A DNA stretch of 36,236 nt, taken from assembly GCA_020426505.1 (NCBI GenBank), contig JAGQPX010000139.1:1-36236 (forward strand), written 5' to 3'. Shown here piece after piece: positions 17,302 through 26,898 of the stretch. The notes under the pieces are model-generated. The model was not told the origin of the DNA. It saw only the letters and a list, made by a program, of their open reading frames with translations, and made no database searches. This DNA is from Planctomycetaceae bacterium (GTDB taxonomy: Bacteria; Planctomycetota; Planctomycetia; Planctomycetales; Planctomycetaceae). The position numbers were made by a program, and so were the translations under genes. Position 1 is the first letter of the stretch. The number at the start of each line of letters is the position of its first letter.

Positions 17302-19167
17302 TCAGAATTCGGGGGAGTTGAACAGGGCCCAGTAGATGTCTTGCACCACGCCCTTTTGATGACCTTCTTCTCCCTGCAACTGAGGGAGAAAATGGGCCGA
17401 TTCCTCAGGAGTAGGTCGACGAGTCAGACAGGCGAGGAAGCAATTCTCCAGCAGCTTCTCCGGAGTCGATGAGTAGCCTGCGATCCGACCTGGAGCGGAG
17501 AAGGCTTCCTCGGAGGTCATTTCTCTGGCGAATTTGCCGTTCATGCGGAGCAGGGCCTGCGAGATGGTGCCCGCCCGATCCTCCAGTTCATTCTCGCCGA
17601 GGTCGCCGTATTCGTTGACAAACTCCTGCTCGCTGATGAAGCGGCGAAAGCGAACAAACAGATGGGAGTTTTGATCGATCGTTTTGATCGAGTTGGCTTG
17701 CAGGATAGCTCCGACGACTTGTTCGGGCCGGCGTCGGGTGATCGGGAATACAGCCCAGGATTGTCTGGCGGCATCGATCTCATATGAGTCATCCGTAGTT
17801 GCGATCGAATCCATGCGGAAGGACCGAGTCGCCGTGATGACCTGAATCAATCGACGCAGATCGCAGTTGTGCTCGCGAAAATCGCGGCCAAGGATGTCGA
17901 GCACACGTGTGTCGTCCGCGTACTCCTCCTGCTCCGGACTGGGGAGGTCATCGACGTGTCGATCGCTGAGGAACGGTCGTCCGAACAAGAGTCCCCAGAC
18001 CCGGTTTGCGATGGCGCGCTCGAATCGCTTGTTCTTGGGGTGCGTTACCCACACTGCGAGTCGGTCCCTGCGGCTGCCTTCAGTCCCCAGCCACTCCGAA
18101 TGAAACGGAACGGCTGGATCAATCAGCCGTTGTTCCAGGGTCTCGCGATCTTCAACGAGATACTCACCCTCGCTACTGCTGACTGAGAGCCCATCTGGCG
18201 TGCGCCGGGCGATGTAGTGTGGCTCCAGTCCCTCGGCACTCTCATCCGAGTCCTTGAAGAGCCACAACGAGTCATCCCTTACGACCTTGATCGCAGCAAA
18301 CTTTCGCAGATTATGATCGTGCTCTCTGAACGTCTGGCGGAGTTCTTCGGTGACGTCGCCGTCAACAAGCAGTGACGCCGATTCTGAGGGAAGGTCAAAC
18401 AGGTGCCCCGGCTCGTCTTGCAGCCCGGCGAGCGTGAGTCCGACTTGTCCGTAATGGGCAGCGAGTCCCTCAAACTGATCCTGCGTCCACGTGTCATACG
18501 GATGATCGTGACACTGAGCACAGTCAATGCGTTGACCAAGGAATGCGCGAACCGTGCGTGCGGTCAGTTTGTTTTCGTCGAAGTCGTCATTGGCGAATCC
18601 AGCAGTGAGGAAGTTGACTTGTCCCTTGCCGGTCCAGACTCCGCGGCCAGCGATCATGTCACGCACGATGGCATCGTAGGGTCGTCGTTCCTCCGGGGCG
18701 GATGGTCGCAGTTGCTCTCTGAGCCAATGCGTAAACCGATCTCGACGGAAGATGACAAACTGACCTTCCTCCACACCCACGAACGATCGAGCGAGACGTT
18801 CTGCGAAGTAGTCCGAGAACCGTGTGTCGTCAAGCATCATGGCCGTCCATCGAGACAGACGGTCAGACCGTTCGTCAGCTTCGAAGAGTCGGATCTCTTC
18901 CAGCGAGGGAATCGTGCCGTGCAGCGCGAGTGACAGACGACGAAGCACCTGCAAATCGTCAGCAGCCGGGGCAGGGGAGAGGCCCTGTTCTTCCCAGCGT
19001 CGTTGCAACTCGTCATCGACCGCCTGAACGGCCGCTGAAAACTCATCCATCGAAGCGGGCATCGTGACCGCTTGCTCCTCACGCACAGCGGTCGAAGAGG
19101 CGATCGCGGTGAGCAGAGCGACGCCCAGGATCACGAACAGCGGCGGCAGGAGGCGTTTGATCTTCAT
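17302..19167 (-). CDS. DUF1549/DUF1553 family protein with a CxxCH motif
   Basis: Planctomycete-type exported protein of 621 aa. An N-terminal signal or anchor (hydrophobic residues 6-24) is followed by a DUF1549-like region that contains CAQCH (216-220) within RIDCAQCHDHPYD, which could bind one c-type heme or a metal, and then a DUF1553-like region (FERAIANRVWGLLFGRP and the C-terminal CFLACLTRRPTPEES). The usual separate N-terminal cytochrome domain of longer relatives is absent. I start at ATG 19167 because the signal peptide begins there; an in-frame extension to 19269 adds a non-hydrophobic leader. It is the first gene of the minus-strand run that continues into the DUF1501 gene, tyrA, purL and the IMPase gene. 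Its 5' region is shared with the divergent membrane-protein gene. The biochemical role of the family is not established. Confidence 0.88.
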   Translation of the reverse strand: MKIKRLLPPLFVILGVALLTAIASSTAVREEQAVTMPASMDEFSAAVQAVDDELQRRWEEQGLSPAPAADDLQVLRRLSLALHGTIPSLEEIRLFEADERSDRLSRWTAMMLDDTRFSDYFAERLARSFVGVEEGQFVIFRRDRFTHWLREQLRPSAPEERRPYDAIVRDMIAGRGVWTGKGQVNFLTAGFANDDFDENKLTARTVRAFLGQRIDCAQCHDHPYDTWTQDQFEGLAAHYGQVGLTLAGLQDEPGHLFDLPSESASLLVDGDVTEELRQTFREHDHNLRKFAAIKVVRDDSLWLFKDSDESAEGLEPHYIARRTPDGLSVSSSEGEYLVEDRETLEQRLIDPAVPFHSEWLGTEGSRRDRLAVWVTHPKNKRFERAIANRVWGLLFGRPFLSDRHVDDLPSPEQEEYADDTRVLDILGRDFREHNCDLRRLIQVITATRSFRMDSIATTDDSYEIDAARQSWAVFPITRRRPEQVVGAILQANSIKTIDQNSHLFVRFRRFISEQEFVNEYGDLGENELEDRAGTISQALLRMNGKFAREMTSEEAFSAPGRIAGYSSTPEKLLENCFLACLTRRPTPEESAHFLPQLQGEEGHQKGVVQDIYWALFNSPEF

Positions 19168-19319
19168 GTCACGTGTCACTTGCTTCGTGAATGAGATACC
19201 AATCTTACCATATTGTCGGGTTGGCACACGATCGGCAGTACACGACACTACCTGACTGCGAATCACCACGTTTCAAGAATTCGCCTGAAACCTGGGTGAG
19301 AGATGATCGGTACTGAGTC

Positions 19320-20657
19320 ATGACGGCAGCCAATGAACACGATCGGATGCCACACGCCACTGCTGCCTCAGGCCGTTCAGAAACGGAAGAGCCGATGGGA
19401 GAGACATTCTCACTCGCGTCTGCAGGACCCGTCGTTGAAGAGTGGGTTCAAGAATCCGTCAACGTTGAGGTGGCGAACGTCGCTGAGCGTGATGGGTCGG
19501 GCGAGGAGATCCCCGTCGAACTGCGACTCCCGACGTTTCCCGTTCCGTGGCGACATCCAATCCGCGCGACCATATGGACCGTCCGATCGCTGTTCGGGTT
19601 AGTGAGCCTGTTGCTGTTGCTGGCAATTGTCGCTGCGATTCCGATCGTCAACTTTGTGGCTCTTGGCTATCTGCTGGAGGTCGAGGGCCGCGTAGGGCGC
19701 AGCGGACGGATGAGAGACGCGTTCCCATTGATGGCTCTCGCTCCCCGGTTCGGCTCGATCATGTTGGGAGTCTGGCTATGGCTCATCCCCTTGCGGTTGC
19801 TCGCAGGCGCTGCGTCCGATGCAAGGCTCATCGATCCGGGGTCGTCATCGGATATGACTCTGCATCTCGTGTTGAATGTGATGTGGGTGTTGGTGACCGT
19901 GCATCTCTGCCTCGCGTTGGCTCGGGGCGGGTCGTTGAGTTGCTTCTTCCGACCGATCAAAAACGCACGTTGGCTCTGGCAGAGATTGAAAGCGGGAGAC
20001 TATCTCGATATGGCGTCTCGTCATGTGCGATCGTTCGTCTCGGGACTGCAACTCAAGCATCACTTCTGGTTGGGGCTACGAGGCTTCATCGGCGGGCTGG
20101 CCTGGCTGTTGATTCCGACGGCGATCTTCGCTGTGAATGATGATGCTGACGGTCCACAGGTGGGGGCGGCGATGATCGGTGGATTCTTGCTGGCCATGAC
20201 TCTCTCGTGGATGCCCTTCCTGCAAGCACGGTTTGCGACGGAACAGCGATTACGGTCGATGTTTCATCTGCGAACGATTCGGAGGTTGTTCAAGCACGCG
20301 CCGCTCGCGTGGTTGCTGGCAATCGCCGTGGTGTATGTCCTCGCGTTGCCGCTGTACCTGCTGAAAGTGGCGTTGCTGCCACAGGATGCCTACTGGCTAA
20401 TCACGCTGATCTTCATTGCCAGTATCTATCCGGCGAAGGTCGTCGCCGGCTGGGCCTATCATCGCGCGGTTCAGCGAGAAGCAGCGGGAGAGCTGTCGTG
20501 GTGGGTGTGGCGATGGCTGGCACGTCTGGGCATGGTCCCGCTGCTGGGGGCATTCGCGTTCCTGCTTTATTTCACACAGTTCATCGGAGCACATGGCTCA
20601 GCGGGACTGTTTGAGCATCACGCGTTTCTGCTGCCTTGGCCCGGACAACCGGGGTAA
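19320..20657 (+). CDS. Polytopic membrane protein of unknown function
   Basis: I do not recognise a named family, though the sequence looks like a conserved planctomycete type. The 445-aa protein has a hydrophilic, acidic N-terminal 75 residues with no signal peptide, then about eight hydrophobic helices (roughly 92-117, 144-163, 182-201, 250-271, 283-300, 328-349, 356-376, 402-420). The loop after the first helix, LEVEGRVGRSGRMRDAFP, is the kind of conserved charged segment seen in membrane-protein families. No transport signature, catalytic motif or nucleotide-binding site is seen. The ATG at 19320 has only a weak purine stretch before it. It is transcribed divergently from the DUF1549 gene, about 150 bases away, and ends 24 bases from the convergent HlyD-type gene. 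A role in the envelope is only inferred from topology. Confidence 0.8.
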   Translation: MTAANEHDRMPHATAASGRSETEEPMGETFSLASAGPVVEEWVQESVNVEVANVAERDGSGEEIPVELRLPTFPVPWRHPIRATIWTVRSLFGLVSLLLLLAIVAAIPIVNFVALGYLLEVEGRVGRSGRMRDAFPLMALAPRFGSIMLGVWLWLIPLRLLAGAASDARLIDPGSSSDMTLHLVLNVMWVLVTVHLCLALARGGSLSCFFRPIKNARWLWQRLKAGDYLDMASRHVRSFVSGLQLKHHFWLGLRGFIGGLAWLLIPTAIFAVNDDADGPQVGAAMIGGFLLAMTLSWMPFLQARFATEQRLRSMFHLRTIRRLFKHAPLAWLLAIAVVYVLALPLYLLKVALLPQDAYWLITLIFIASIYPAKVVAGWAYHRAVQREAAGELSWWVWRWLARLGMVPLLGAFAFLLYFTQFIGAHGSAGLFEHHAFLLPWPGQPG

Positions 20658-20681
20658 GGTCGATAACAATCCGTCGGTCGA

Positions 20682-22253
20682 TCAACCTCCGATATTCTCG
20701 ACGTTGACCTCGCTTCCAGACTCTTCCCGCAGAGCAAGGATTTGGTCGCTGCAATTTGTTCTCGGGCCAAGCAGGACCTGTTCGTTCTCTTCCAAGCCGG
20801 AGAGCACCTCGACGCCTGTGTCAGACAGCATGCCGAGCTCGATTTCACGATGCTCGATTCCGGAGGGTGTCTCGATAAATACGACACGACGACCTGAAAT
20901 GTCCACAACAGAGGTCGGCGGAATGTGCAGGCAATCGGGACGTTCGTCGATTTGGATTTCGACCTTTGCGTTTAGCCCCGGTTTCAGGTTCTTGAGTTGC
21001 TCGGAGGTTCCGTCGATTCGAATAGTCACGTCATACCCTCTCAAGTCAGAATTGTAACCCGTCCCCGGTGTGGGCACATTGGCGACAGTGACGACTTCTC
21101 CATTGAGTAGCAATTGGGGAAACGCATCCAACGTAATTGTTGCCTTGAGACCTGTGGAGACACCTGCCATGCGTGACTCGTGGATACGAACGTTGACCTC
21201 AAGCTCCTCCAGATTGGGGACTCGCACAACTTCCTGCCGAAACCGAACGGTTTCGCCTTCGAGGATCTCGTTACGGATGCTGCCTTCATTAGCGTAGATA
21301 ATCTCGCCGGTGACGGGGGATCGGATCGTACAAGCAGCGATGTTGTTTCTCATGCGCTCGGCGAAGTCCTCATGGTTCCTGAGTTGGGATTCTCGTTGTT
21401 TTACGAGAATCTCTCGGTTCGCCAGCGCTAACTCCGCGGTCTTTTGAGTCCGCGCCAACTCACGTTTCGTCTCAGCGGTGAGCGATTCGAGTTCAGCCAA
21501 ATCTCGATGGTAGGTGTACTCGACGAGCACCTCCAACTCGAGTCGAGCTTTTTCAAACGCCTCTTCGTATTTGAGGACGGCCAGTCGCTGTTGCTCGACG
21601 TCGGTTGGGCTTAAGTACCCCTTCTTCGCCATACGGGTCACGTACTCATACCGCTCTCGTGCCCGGGTCACATCCTCTTCTGCGAGCGCGACAGCCCCCT
21701 CGGCTTCCTTCTTCTGTTTGGGAAAGTCGCCCTCGATGAATTTTTTGAGGTCAAGGTCAGCCAGCCGTTCAGCGAGTCTTGCAGCGGCAAGTGCGCTGGC
21801 GTTCTCGAGTTTCTGCAACTCGACGACTTCTTGCGCCTGAATCAGCGCAGCCTTTGCATTGATCGTCAGGATCTCTCGCTGCTTCAGTTTCTCGACGAGA
21901 TCCGAGGAATCGAGTTCGACGACGACGTCCCCTTTCAGCACCCATTCTCCCTCGGGAATGAGATTGATGATCGTTGTTGCCCTGTCGCATTCACTCGCGA
22001 CGACGAAGTTATCAGCGCTATCAACACGCCCCTCCTCCTTGAGCGTCGCGTGAAGTGGGCCTCGTTTTACCGGGACCGTCAGGATGTTCGCGGATGTGAC
22101 GGAACGAGGCGACGTGCGTGGCGGAATCGGAAACGTCGTGGCGCAACAGACGATCAAGGTGAGGCCGGCTGAAAGTACCACGAAAGGTTGTTTCACTCGA
22201 CGTTCAGCACTTCGAGCCGTTTCGCCTGAGAGCCGTGTCCAGTGGTCCGTCAT
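20682..22253 (-). CDS. HlyD-type periplasmic adaptor (membrane fusion protein)
   Basis: Adaptor subunit of the HlyD/RND membrane-fusion family, which links an inner-membrane pump to an outer channel. The 523-aa protein has a signal anchor (23-41), a first half-lipoyl domain (about 85-115, with LIPEGEWVLKGDVVVELDSS), and a long charged helical region of about 180 residues (118-300) rich in Glu, Lys, Leu and Ala, expected to form the coiled-coil hairpin. The second half-lipoyl segment follows (IRSPVTGEIIYANEG, 310-324), then the beta-barrel and membrane-proximal domains (LKPGLNAKVEIQI, VVDISGRRVVFIE). The two lipoyl halves flank the hairpin in the canonical order. No ABC ATPase, permease, RND pump or outer-membrane channel is encoded beside it, so its partner must lie elsewhere. 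It converges with the plus-strand membrane-protein gene. Confidence 0.9.
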   Translation of the reverse strand: MTDHWTRLSGETARSAERRVKQPFVVLSAGLTLIVCCATTFPIPPRTSPRSVTSANILTVPVKRGPLHATLKEEGRVDSADNFVVASECDRATTIINLIPEGEWVLKGDVVVELDSSDLVEKLKQREILTINAKAALIQAQEVVELQKLENASALAAARLAERLADLDLKKFIEGDFPKQKKEAEGAVALAEEDVTRARERYEYVTRMAKKGYLSPTDVEQQRLAVLKYEEAFEKARLELEVLVEYTYHRDLAELESLTAETKRELARTQKTAELALANREILVKQRESQLRNHEDFAERMRNNIAACTIRSPVTGEIIYANEGSIRNEILEGETVRFRQEVVRVPNLEELEVNVRIHESRMAGVSTGLKATITLDAFPQLLLNGEVVTVANVPTPGTGYNSDLRGYDVTIRIDGTSEQLKNLKPGLNAKVEIQIDERPDCLHIPPTSVVDISGRRVVFIETPSGIEHREIELGMLSDTGVEVLSGLEENEQVLLGPRTNCSDQILALREESGSEVNVENIGG

Positions 22254-22625
22254 GACATTGGACTTTCTCGTTGTCAGCCGACGCGGGAGGGATGCGCAGG
22301 TGACCTATTGGGAGGGATGACGATTGTTTGAGTGAGCACAGATGGCCCACACTGCGACGGTCAACGCTGTGGATGCGTTGGATCCGAAGCAATCGTGGTG
22401 AGGTTTTCCGATGATCTCAATAGACCAACGTAAAGGTCCGTCAAGAATAAACATCGCTCATCGATCCGTCCAGAGCGGTTGGAATCACGGCCTGCCGGCC
22501 AATGAAACCCGAATGCCCATGCGAATGGTCCGATCGCAACGGTCGGTTGGGGCACAAGGGTTGATCCCTCGTGTGAACACGGTGACGGTACGCTTTGGCT
22601 GAACTCGTGGTCGTTCGTTTTTCAG
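22254..22625. other. Intergenic region upstream of the HlyD-type gene
   Basis: About 370 bases between the kinase stop and the start of the HlyD-type gene, both on the minus strand. No frame here has family motifs or a convincing start. The region should hold the promoter for the adaptor gene; I see no obvious terminator hairpin for the kinase gene. Confidence 0.4.
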
Positions 22626-25505
22626 TCAAGGAATCGATTCGTTCGCATCAAAGCTTGGTAATCGAGGAGCTTCCCATTTGACTCCCGCATCCGCTCCGTC
22701 GATTGCTCCGTTGACCGCTGGATTCTCCTGTTCTGCATCCCGGAATAACTCCAGGTCTTCACGAGTGATTCTTGCAAACGGCAGGCCGGGCTGGGCATTG
22801 AGCAGTGGCCCAAACGCTCGGCGGATTGGCCCCCGCCCACGATTCCATCGATCATCGAACTCGTCGCGATCAAGGTTACGTGATCGTCCGGGCGTCACGA
22901 TTTGCCAGACGGGCTCTCCGGCAGAAAAACTCGGTCCATGCAGGAACGTTGCCTGATCGGACCACTCAAGGCGATCTTCAAAGTCATGGAGATCGAACTC
23001 GCCCTGCATCCGAATGAGTGGCACCGACGAGGAGATCGCAATCACACTGTCGTCTGCATCGACGGTCAGCTTTGGGACAGAGTGGTTCGAATTGACTTCA
23101 AATCGGGCCATCCCCGATCCCAGCCATGCAGTCACCTGTTTGATTTCCAGATTGACTGCTAACGCTTCATTCATATCGGTGCCGACGGTGGTCTGATCCG
23201 TACCCTCGATGCGGATCACTGTTCCTTCAAGTGCGACCGCGACGTTTGTCAATCGAATGTCGGCAGGATCGACATTGTGATCGAGAATCAGGTCCGAATG
23301 TCCTCGGAAGAAGCAGTCTGTCGCGTTGACCTGCACCGAAGGAGGAGTGATTCTGTCGAAGCGTCCCACTGGTTCCGAAAGTTCGACGATCGCAACAGAA
23401 CGAGTTTCGGCGTTCTCGACGGTGACTGACACACCACGTAAGGACAACTCTTTCGCGTCATTCAAAGCGATCACGTTCCATTGCTGAATGTCCAGATCAG
23501 CGGAGACGTCCAACTGAATATCAACGTTGTAGATCTCAAGGGAACCGTGCGACACCTCGATCATGCTGACTGTCTTGCCTTGTCGTCCAAGCCGCCATTC
23601 AGCGGGGGCAGAGAACCGAAGCGTCGGACGATGGCCCTCTGCCTGACGGATGAACAGTCGTTTGCCGCTAACAACAAGCGGTGTCTGCACGTCCGCAGAT
23701 TCTCCGTCGAACGCAAGTTCGATCGAAGCATCCGTCGGTGCGTGGGTGCAAGCCGCTTCAAGGGTCGGGTAGGACCCTCGCTGGACCCCATTGACCACAA
23801 CGATAAAGGGATCTTTGGAAACCGTCGGCGGAGATGTGATTCCGGCATTCGCATCCTCTGGGACAGGCCAGCCTTTCCCCTCCTGATGACTTGGCGTCGC
23901 GACACGAGTCGGTAAATCCTGAAGACCGTTGATGTCGAAATCGCTCAGGTCACCTTCCAGGTTGTTACCAGGGCGTGATGTGATGGGAAGTGGAATTTCG
24001 TTCGGCGAGTCGAGTGGCACCGGACCGAACGGAGCCTCTTCAGGTCCCCCCGTAATGAGGCTCGATAAAATGCCTGACTCGGGCTCAACGACGTTCGAGG
24101 TTGTGTTGGAGAAGGGGGCGACTGGTCTACCATCGACACCGTTCGTCGACGGATCTTGGTGGTTAACAGCCAAACCCTCGTCGTTACCAGGAACGATTCT
24201 TCTCGATGCCGGTGGTGATGACTGATCCGCCATGCTCTCCGACGAATTCTCGACGACAGTCTCTTCGTCGGTCGACTCAACAGTGTCGACATTGGGTAAC
24301 AGAGCGACGTTGGTATCGGATCGCTGTGTGTAATCGATGGCAAACACGACGATCAGGAGAAATGTGGCTGCCACAATCCAACTGCCGTAGTTCTTCCACA
24401 AGTCCCATCCATCCGTGCGTCTTGGCCTGACCCAGATCTCTCCTTCGTTTTGCACGGGTCGCAGGCCACAGCGATGGGCCATCAGTTTGAGGTCATCAAT
24501 CAGTCGTTCAGGGGTCGCGTAGCGATCATTTGGTTCGCTGGCCATCATCTTGCGGACAACGGCCGAGAGTTCAGGAGGAATCCGTGGGTTCCTTTCGGAT
24601 GCGTCGGGAATGCCTTTGGCCTGATGGTCGAGCAGTTTCTGCAGCATCGTCCCCTTTGGATAGGGAGGTTCGCCCGTCAGCATATGAAAGAGCGTGCATC
24701 CCAACGAGTAGATGTCGCTCCGAACATCGACTTTTTTGGGATCTTTGGCTTGCTCGGGAGAGATGTAGTCGAACGTTCCAAGCGTCGTGCCGTCGACAGT
24801 CAGGTCGTTCGTGGCTTGAGGGTCCCGTTTCCGCGCGAGCCCCAAGTCAACGAGTTTGGCGCGTCCCGCGGGAGTAATGATAATATTGGATGGCTTGATG
24901 TCGCGATGGACAACACCCGCAGCATCGGTGTGTCGCAATGCTTGAGCAACCTGCAATGCGTAGTTGACCGCATCCGCTGGGGGAAGGAGTCCTCGACGTT
25001 CGATCAACTCCTTGACATTGCCGCCGTGCACGAATTCAAAGGCGATGAAGGACAGCCCCTGATCTTCTCCAAAGTAATATACCCGCGCGATGTTGTCGTG
25101 ATCCATGCGCGCGGCCGATCGGGCTTCGTTGCGGAAGCGTTCAATGGAGCCCAGATCATGTGATTGAGTAGGTGAGAGGACCTTCAATGCAACGACGCGG
25201 TCCAGACGCGTGTCGACGGCACGGTAGACCGCTCCCATGCCTCCACGACCGATCTGTTCCTCGACACGAAAGTGTCCGAGTTGGCAACTCGTGATCGACG
25301 TCTCAGGATGACTCCCGTCAGTTTCATCGGGTTGTAACTGGCACCAGAGTTCAACAGCCGATTGAGCCTCCGGCTGGAATGGAGACATTTCAAAGGACGA
25401 ATCCTTCTGGCTCGAAAAAGAATCTCCCCGTTTCGGCAACGGTTTGACAAATGCCAAGGACGAGCCTTGGAGCGACGCTGATCGAGATGAGCCGTCTGTG
25501 GTCAT
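22626..25505 (-). CDS. Membrane-anchored Ser/Thr protein kinase with beta-helix-like outer domain
   Basis: Hanks-type kinase of 959 aa. A Ser-rich N-terminal 75 residues precedes the kinase domain: glycine loop GRGGMGAVY (86-94), ATP lysine K108 in VALKVL, catalytic HRDIKPSN (200-207), DLG (220-222) in place of the usual DFG, and SPEQ (249-252) in the APE position. One transmembrane helix (about 374-391) separates this cytoplasmic part from a roughly 570-residue outer region. After a long Ser/Pro/Asn linker that region holds short repeating strands from about residue 545 (starting near FIVVVNGVQRGSYPTLEAA) that look like a right-handed beta-helix of pectate-lyase type. I chose ATG 25505; a TTG 27 bases upstream is in frame but has no better ribosome binding site. 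Targets and ligand are unknown. Sensing through the outer domain is an inference from topology. Confidence 0.92.
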   Translation of the reverse strand: MTTDGSSRSASLQGSSLAFVKPLPKRGDSFSSQKDSSFEMSPFQPEAQSAVELWCQLQPDETDGSHPETSITSCQLGHFRVEEQIGRGGMGAVYRAVDTRLDRVVALKVLSPTQSHDLGSIERFRNEARSAARMDHDNIARVYYFGEDQGLSFIAFEFVHGGNVKELIERRGLLPPADAVNYALQVAQALRHTDAAGVVHRDIKPSNIIITPAGRAKLVDLGLARKRDPQATNDLTVDGTTLGTFDYISPEQAKDPKKVDVRSDIYSLGCTLFHMLTGEPPYPKGTMLQKLLDHQAKGIPDASERNPRIPPELSAVVRKMMASEPNDRYATPERLIDDLKLMAHRCGLRPVQNEGEIWVRPRRTDGWDLWKNYGSWIVAATFLLIVVFAIDYTQRSDTNVALLPNVDTVESTDEETVVENSSESMADQSSPPASRRIVPGNDEGLAVNHQDPSTNGVDGRPVAPFSNTTSNVVEPESGILSSLITGGPEEAPFGPVPLDSPNEIPLPITSRPGNNLEGDLSDFDINGLQDLPTRVATPSHQEGKGWPVPEDANAGITSPPTVSKDPFIVVVNGVQRGSYPTLEAACTHAPTDASIELAFDGESADVQTPLVVSGKRLFIRQAEGHRPTLRFSAPAEWRLGRQGKTVSMIEVSHGSLEIYNVDIQLDVSADLDIQQWNVIALNDAKELSLRGVSVTVENAETRSVAIVELSEPVGRFDRITPPSVQVNATDCFFRGHSDLILDHNVDPADIRLTNVAVALEGTVIRIEGTDQTTVGTDMNEALAVNLEIKQVTAWLGSGMARFEVNSNHSVPKLTVDADDSVIAISSSVPLIRMQGEFDLHDFEDRLEWSDQATFLHGPSFSAGEPVWQIVTPGRSRNLDRDEFDDRWNRGRGPIRRAFGPLLNAQPGLPFARITREDLELFRDAEQENPAVNGAIDGADAGVKWEAPRLPSFDANESIP

Positions 25506-25612
25506 AGGGCAAAACAGATCGACACCATTCAAAGCGATCCAGATCGATATCGTCAGTCAGTGAAGGAAGGCGTCAGGGGCCAACGACCTACAAAGGATAC
25601 GACGCTGTCGTC

Positions 25613-25912
25613 TCAAGTGCCAAACATTTCGTCGACATCTGATTGAATTGATTCCAGGTATCTGCGCGTTTTTTTGCACAAATTTCGAGCGTATTCGTCG
25701 CTTTGGAGGAGAGCTGCGACAGCCTCTCGGACCGCGACATCTGAGACGGAGTCTTTTTGGTCAGGGCTGCTGGCTTTTCGTGCCAAACGTCTGAGGGACT
25801 GAGCCTTCGGGATGAACCCGCGGCCGAGGTGATCAGTCAGCTCGCGTGTGAGCTTTTCGACGTCCTTGAGCTTTTCCCTTAATGGGATTTGTTCGAGTGA
25901 GTCGCCTGCCAT
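25613..25912 (-). CDS. Small helical protein of unknown function
   Basis: A 99-aa, strongly charged, probably all-helical soluble protein rich in Lys, Arg, Glu and Leu (LREKLKDVEKLTRELTDHLG; LLQSDEYARNLCKKTRRYLESI), without signal peptide or recognised domain. I choose ATG 25912 because GAGGA lies about five bases upstream; an extension to 25933 adds seven residues and loses that site. It lies just upstream of the kinase gene on the same strand, about 107 bases before the kinase start, so the two could be co-transcribed. Family unknown; a coiled-coil or accessory role cannot be tested from sequence alone. Confidence 0.7.
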   Translation of the reverse strand: MAGDSLEQIPLREKLKDVEKLTRELTDHLGRGFIPKAQSLRRLARKASSPDQKDSVSDVAVREAVAALLQSDEYARNLCKKTRRYLESIQSDVDEMFGT

Positions 25913-26110
25913 GTTATTCCTCAAACACGTCACCCACCGGAGATTGTCGACACCGTCTTACGATGAGATCCTCAATCGGGTGAGACACAACCATCCTTGA
26001 CATCACTTATTAGACCGACTCTCATCGACGAACGTCAAGCTGTGATCGTGGATCGGGGTAGTGCCGACGCGATCCGTCTTTCGAGTCAGGCCAAAATACG
26101 AGTGGGGCAG

Positions 26111-26830
26111 ATGAGAATCCTCGTCATCGCTGATATCCACTCAAATTGGCATGCCTTGGATGCAATCCGGGAGCCGTTCGATGCCTGTCTGTTCGTCGGC
26201 GATATAGTGGATTATGGAACCGACCCGGTCCGTTGTATCACCTGGGCGAAAAACCACGTGACAGCTGGGATTCGGGGAAATCACGATCACGCTGTTGCCC
26301 AGCGGATCACGGCTCGCGGCGGACGAGGGTTTCGGCGGCTTGCAGCAGCCACGCGCCCCTTGCAATGGGATCTGATTGATCAAAAACGTCTGAAGTATTT
26401 GGCCCGCCTCCCGGTCACGCAGCACGTTGAGGTCGGTGGATTATCGTTTTTTCTCGTCCACGCCACGCCACGAGATCCTATGGATGAGTATCTGACAGAC
26501 GATATCGACGCATGGAACGATCGGCTGCAAACGGTCAAAGCCGACTTCGTTTGCGTGGGGCATACGCACATCCCTTGTCATCTGCAGTTGAACGACAAGC
26601 AACTCCTGAATCCCGGCAGTGTCGGACAACCCCGCGACGGCGACCCGCGAGCAGCTTATGCGATCATCGAAGATGGCAAGGTCCATCTCAGGCGTGTCGA
26701 ATACGACATCGACGCGACGTTGGAACAGATGCGCAGCACCGGCATCGATGAGTGGGTCGTTCGCCTCAACGAGCAGGTATTCCGTAGCGGCGGCAACATC
26801 TCACGAGATGAAATGGAGAGCATTCGCTGA
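26111..26830 (+). CDS. Metallophosphoesterase (calcineurin-like, YfcE/Metallophos_2 type)
   Basis: A 239-aa soluble phosphoesterase with the full set of binuclear-metal ligands: D8 and H10 in ADIHSNWHAL (7-16), D31 in VGDIVDYG (29-36), N57 and H58 in GNHDH (56-60), H117 in LVHATPRDP, and H151 and H153 in VGHTHIP (149-155), followed by LLNPGSVGQPRDG. This pattern is typical of small phosphodiesterases and phosphatases; the substrate cannot be named. I start at ATG 26111, where the first beta strand of the fold begins. An in-frame TTG at 25997 would add 38 residues that do not belong to the fold. The gene is alone on the plus strand, divergent from the small helical protein and convergent with the FtsQ-like gene 68 bases away. 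Confidence 0.92.
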   Translation: MRILVIADIHSNWHALDAIREPFDACLFVGDIVDYGTDPVRCITWAKNHVTAGIRGNHDHAVAQRITARGGRGFRRLAAATRPLQWDLIDQKRLKYLARLPVTQHVEVGGLSFFLVHATPRDPMDEYLTDDIDAWNDRLQTVKADFVCVGHTHIPCHLQLNDKQLLNPGSVGQPRDGDPRAAYAIIEDGKVHLRRVEYDIDATLEQMRSTGIDEWVVRLNEQVFRSGGNISRDEMESIR

Positions 26831-26898
26831 AGACATGCGATCTGCTCATTGGACATACTGTTAGGCGATTGCTGTTGAGCGAGACCGTCGAGTTCGGG

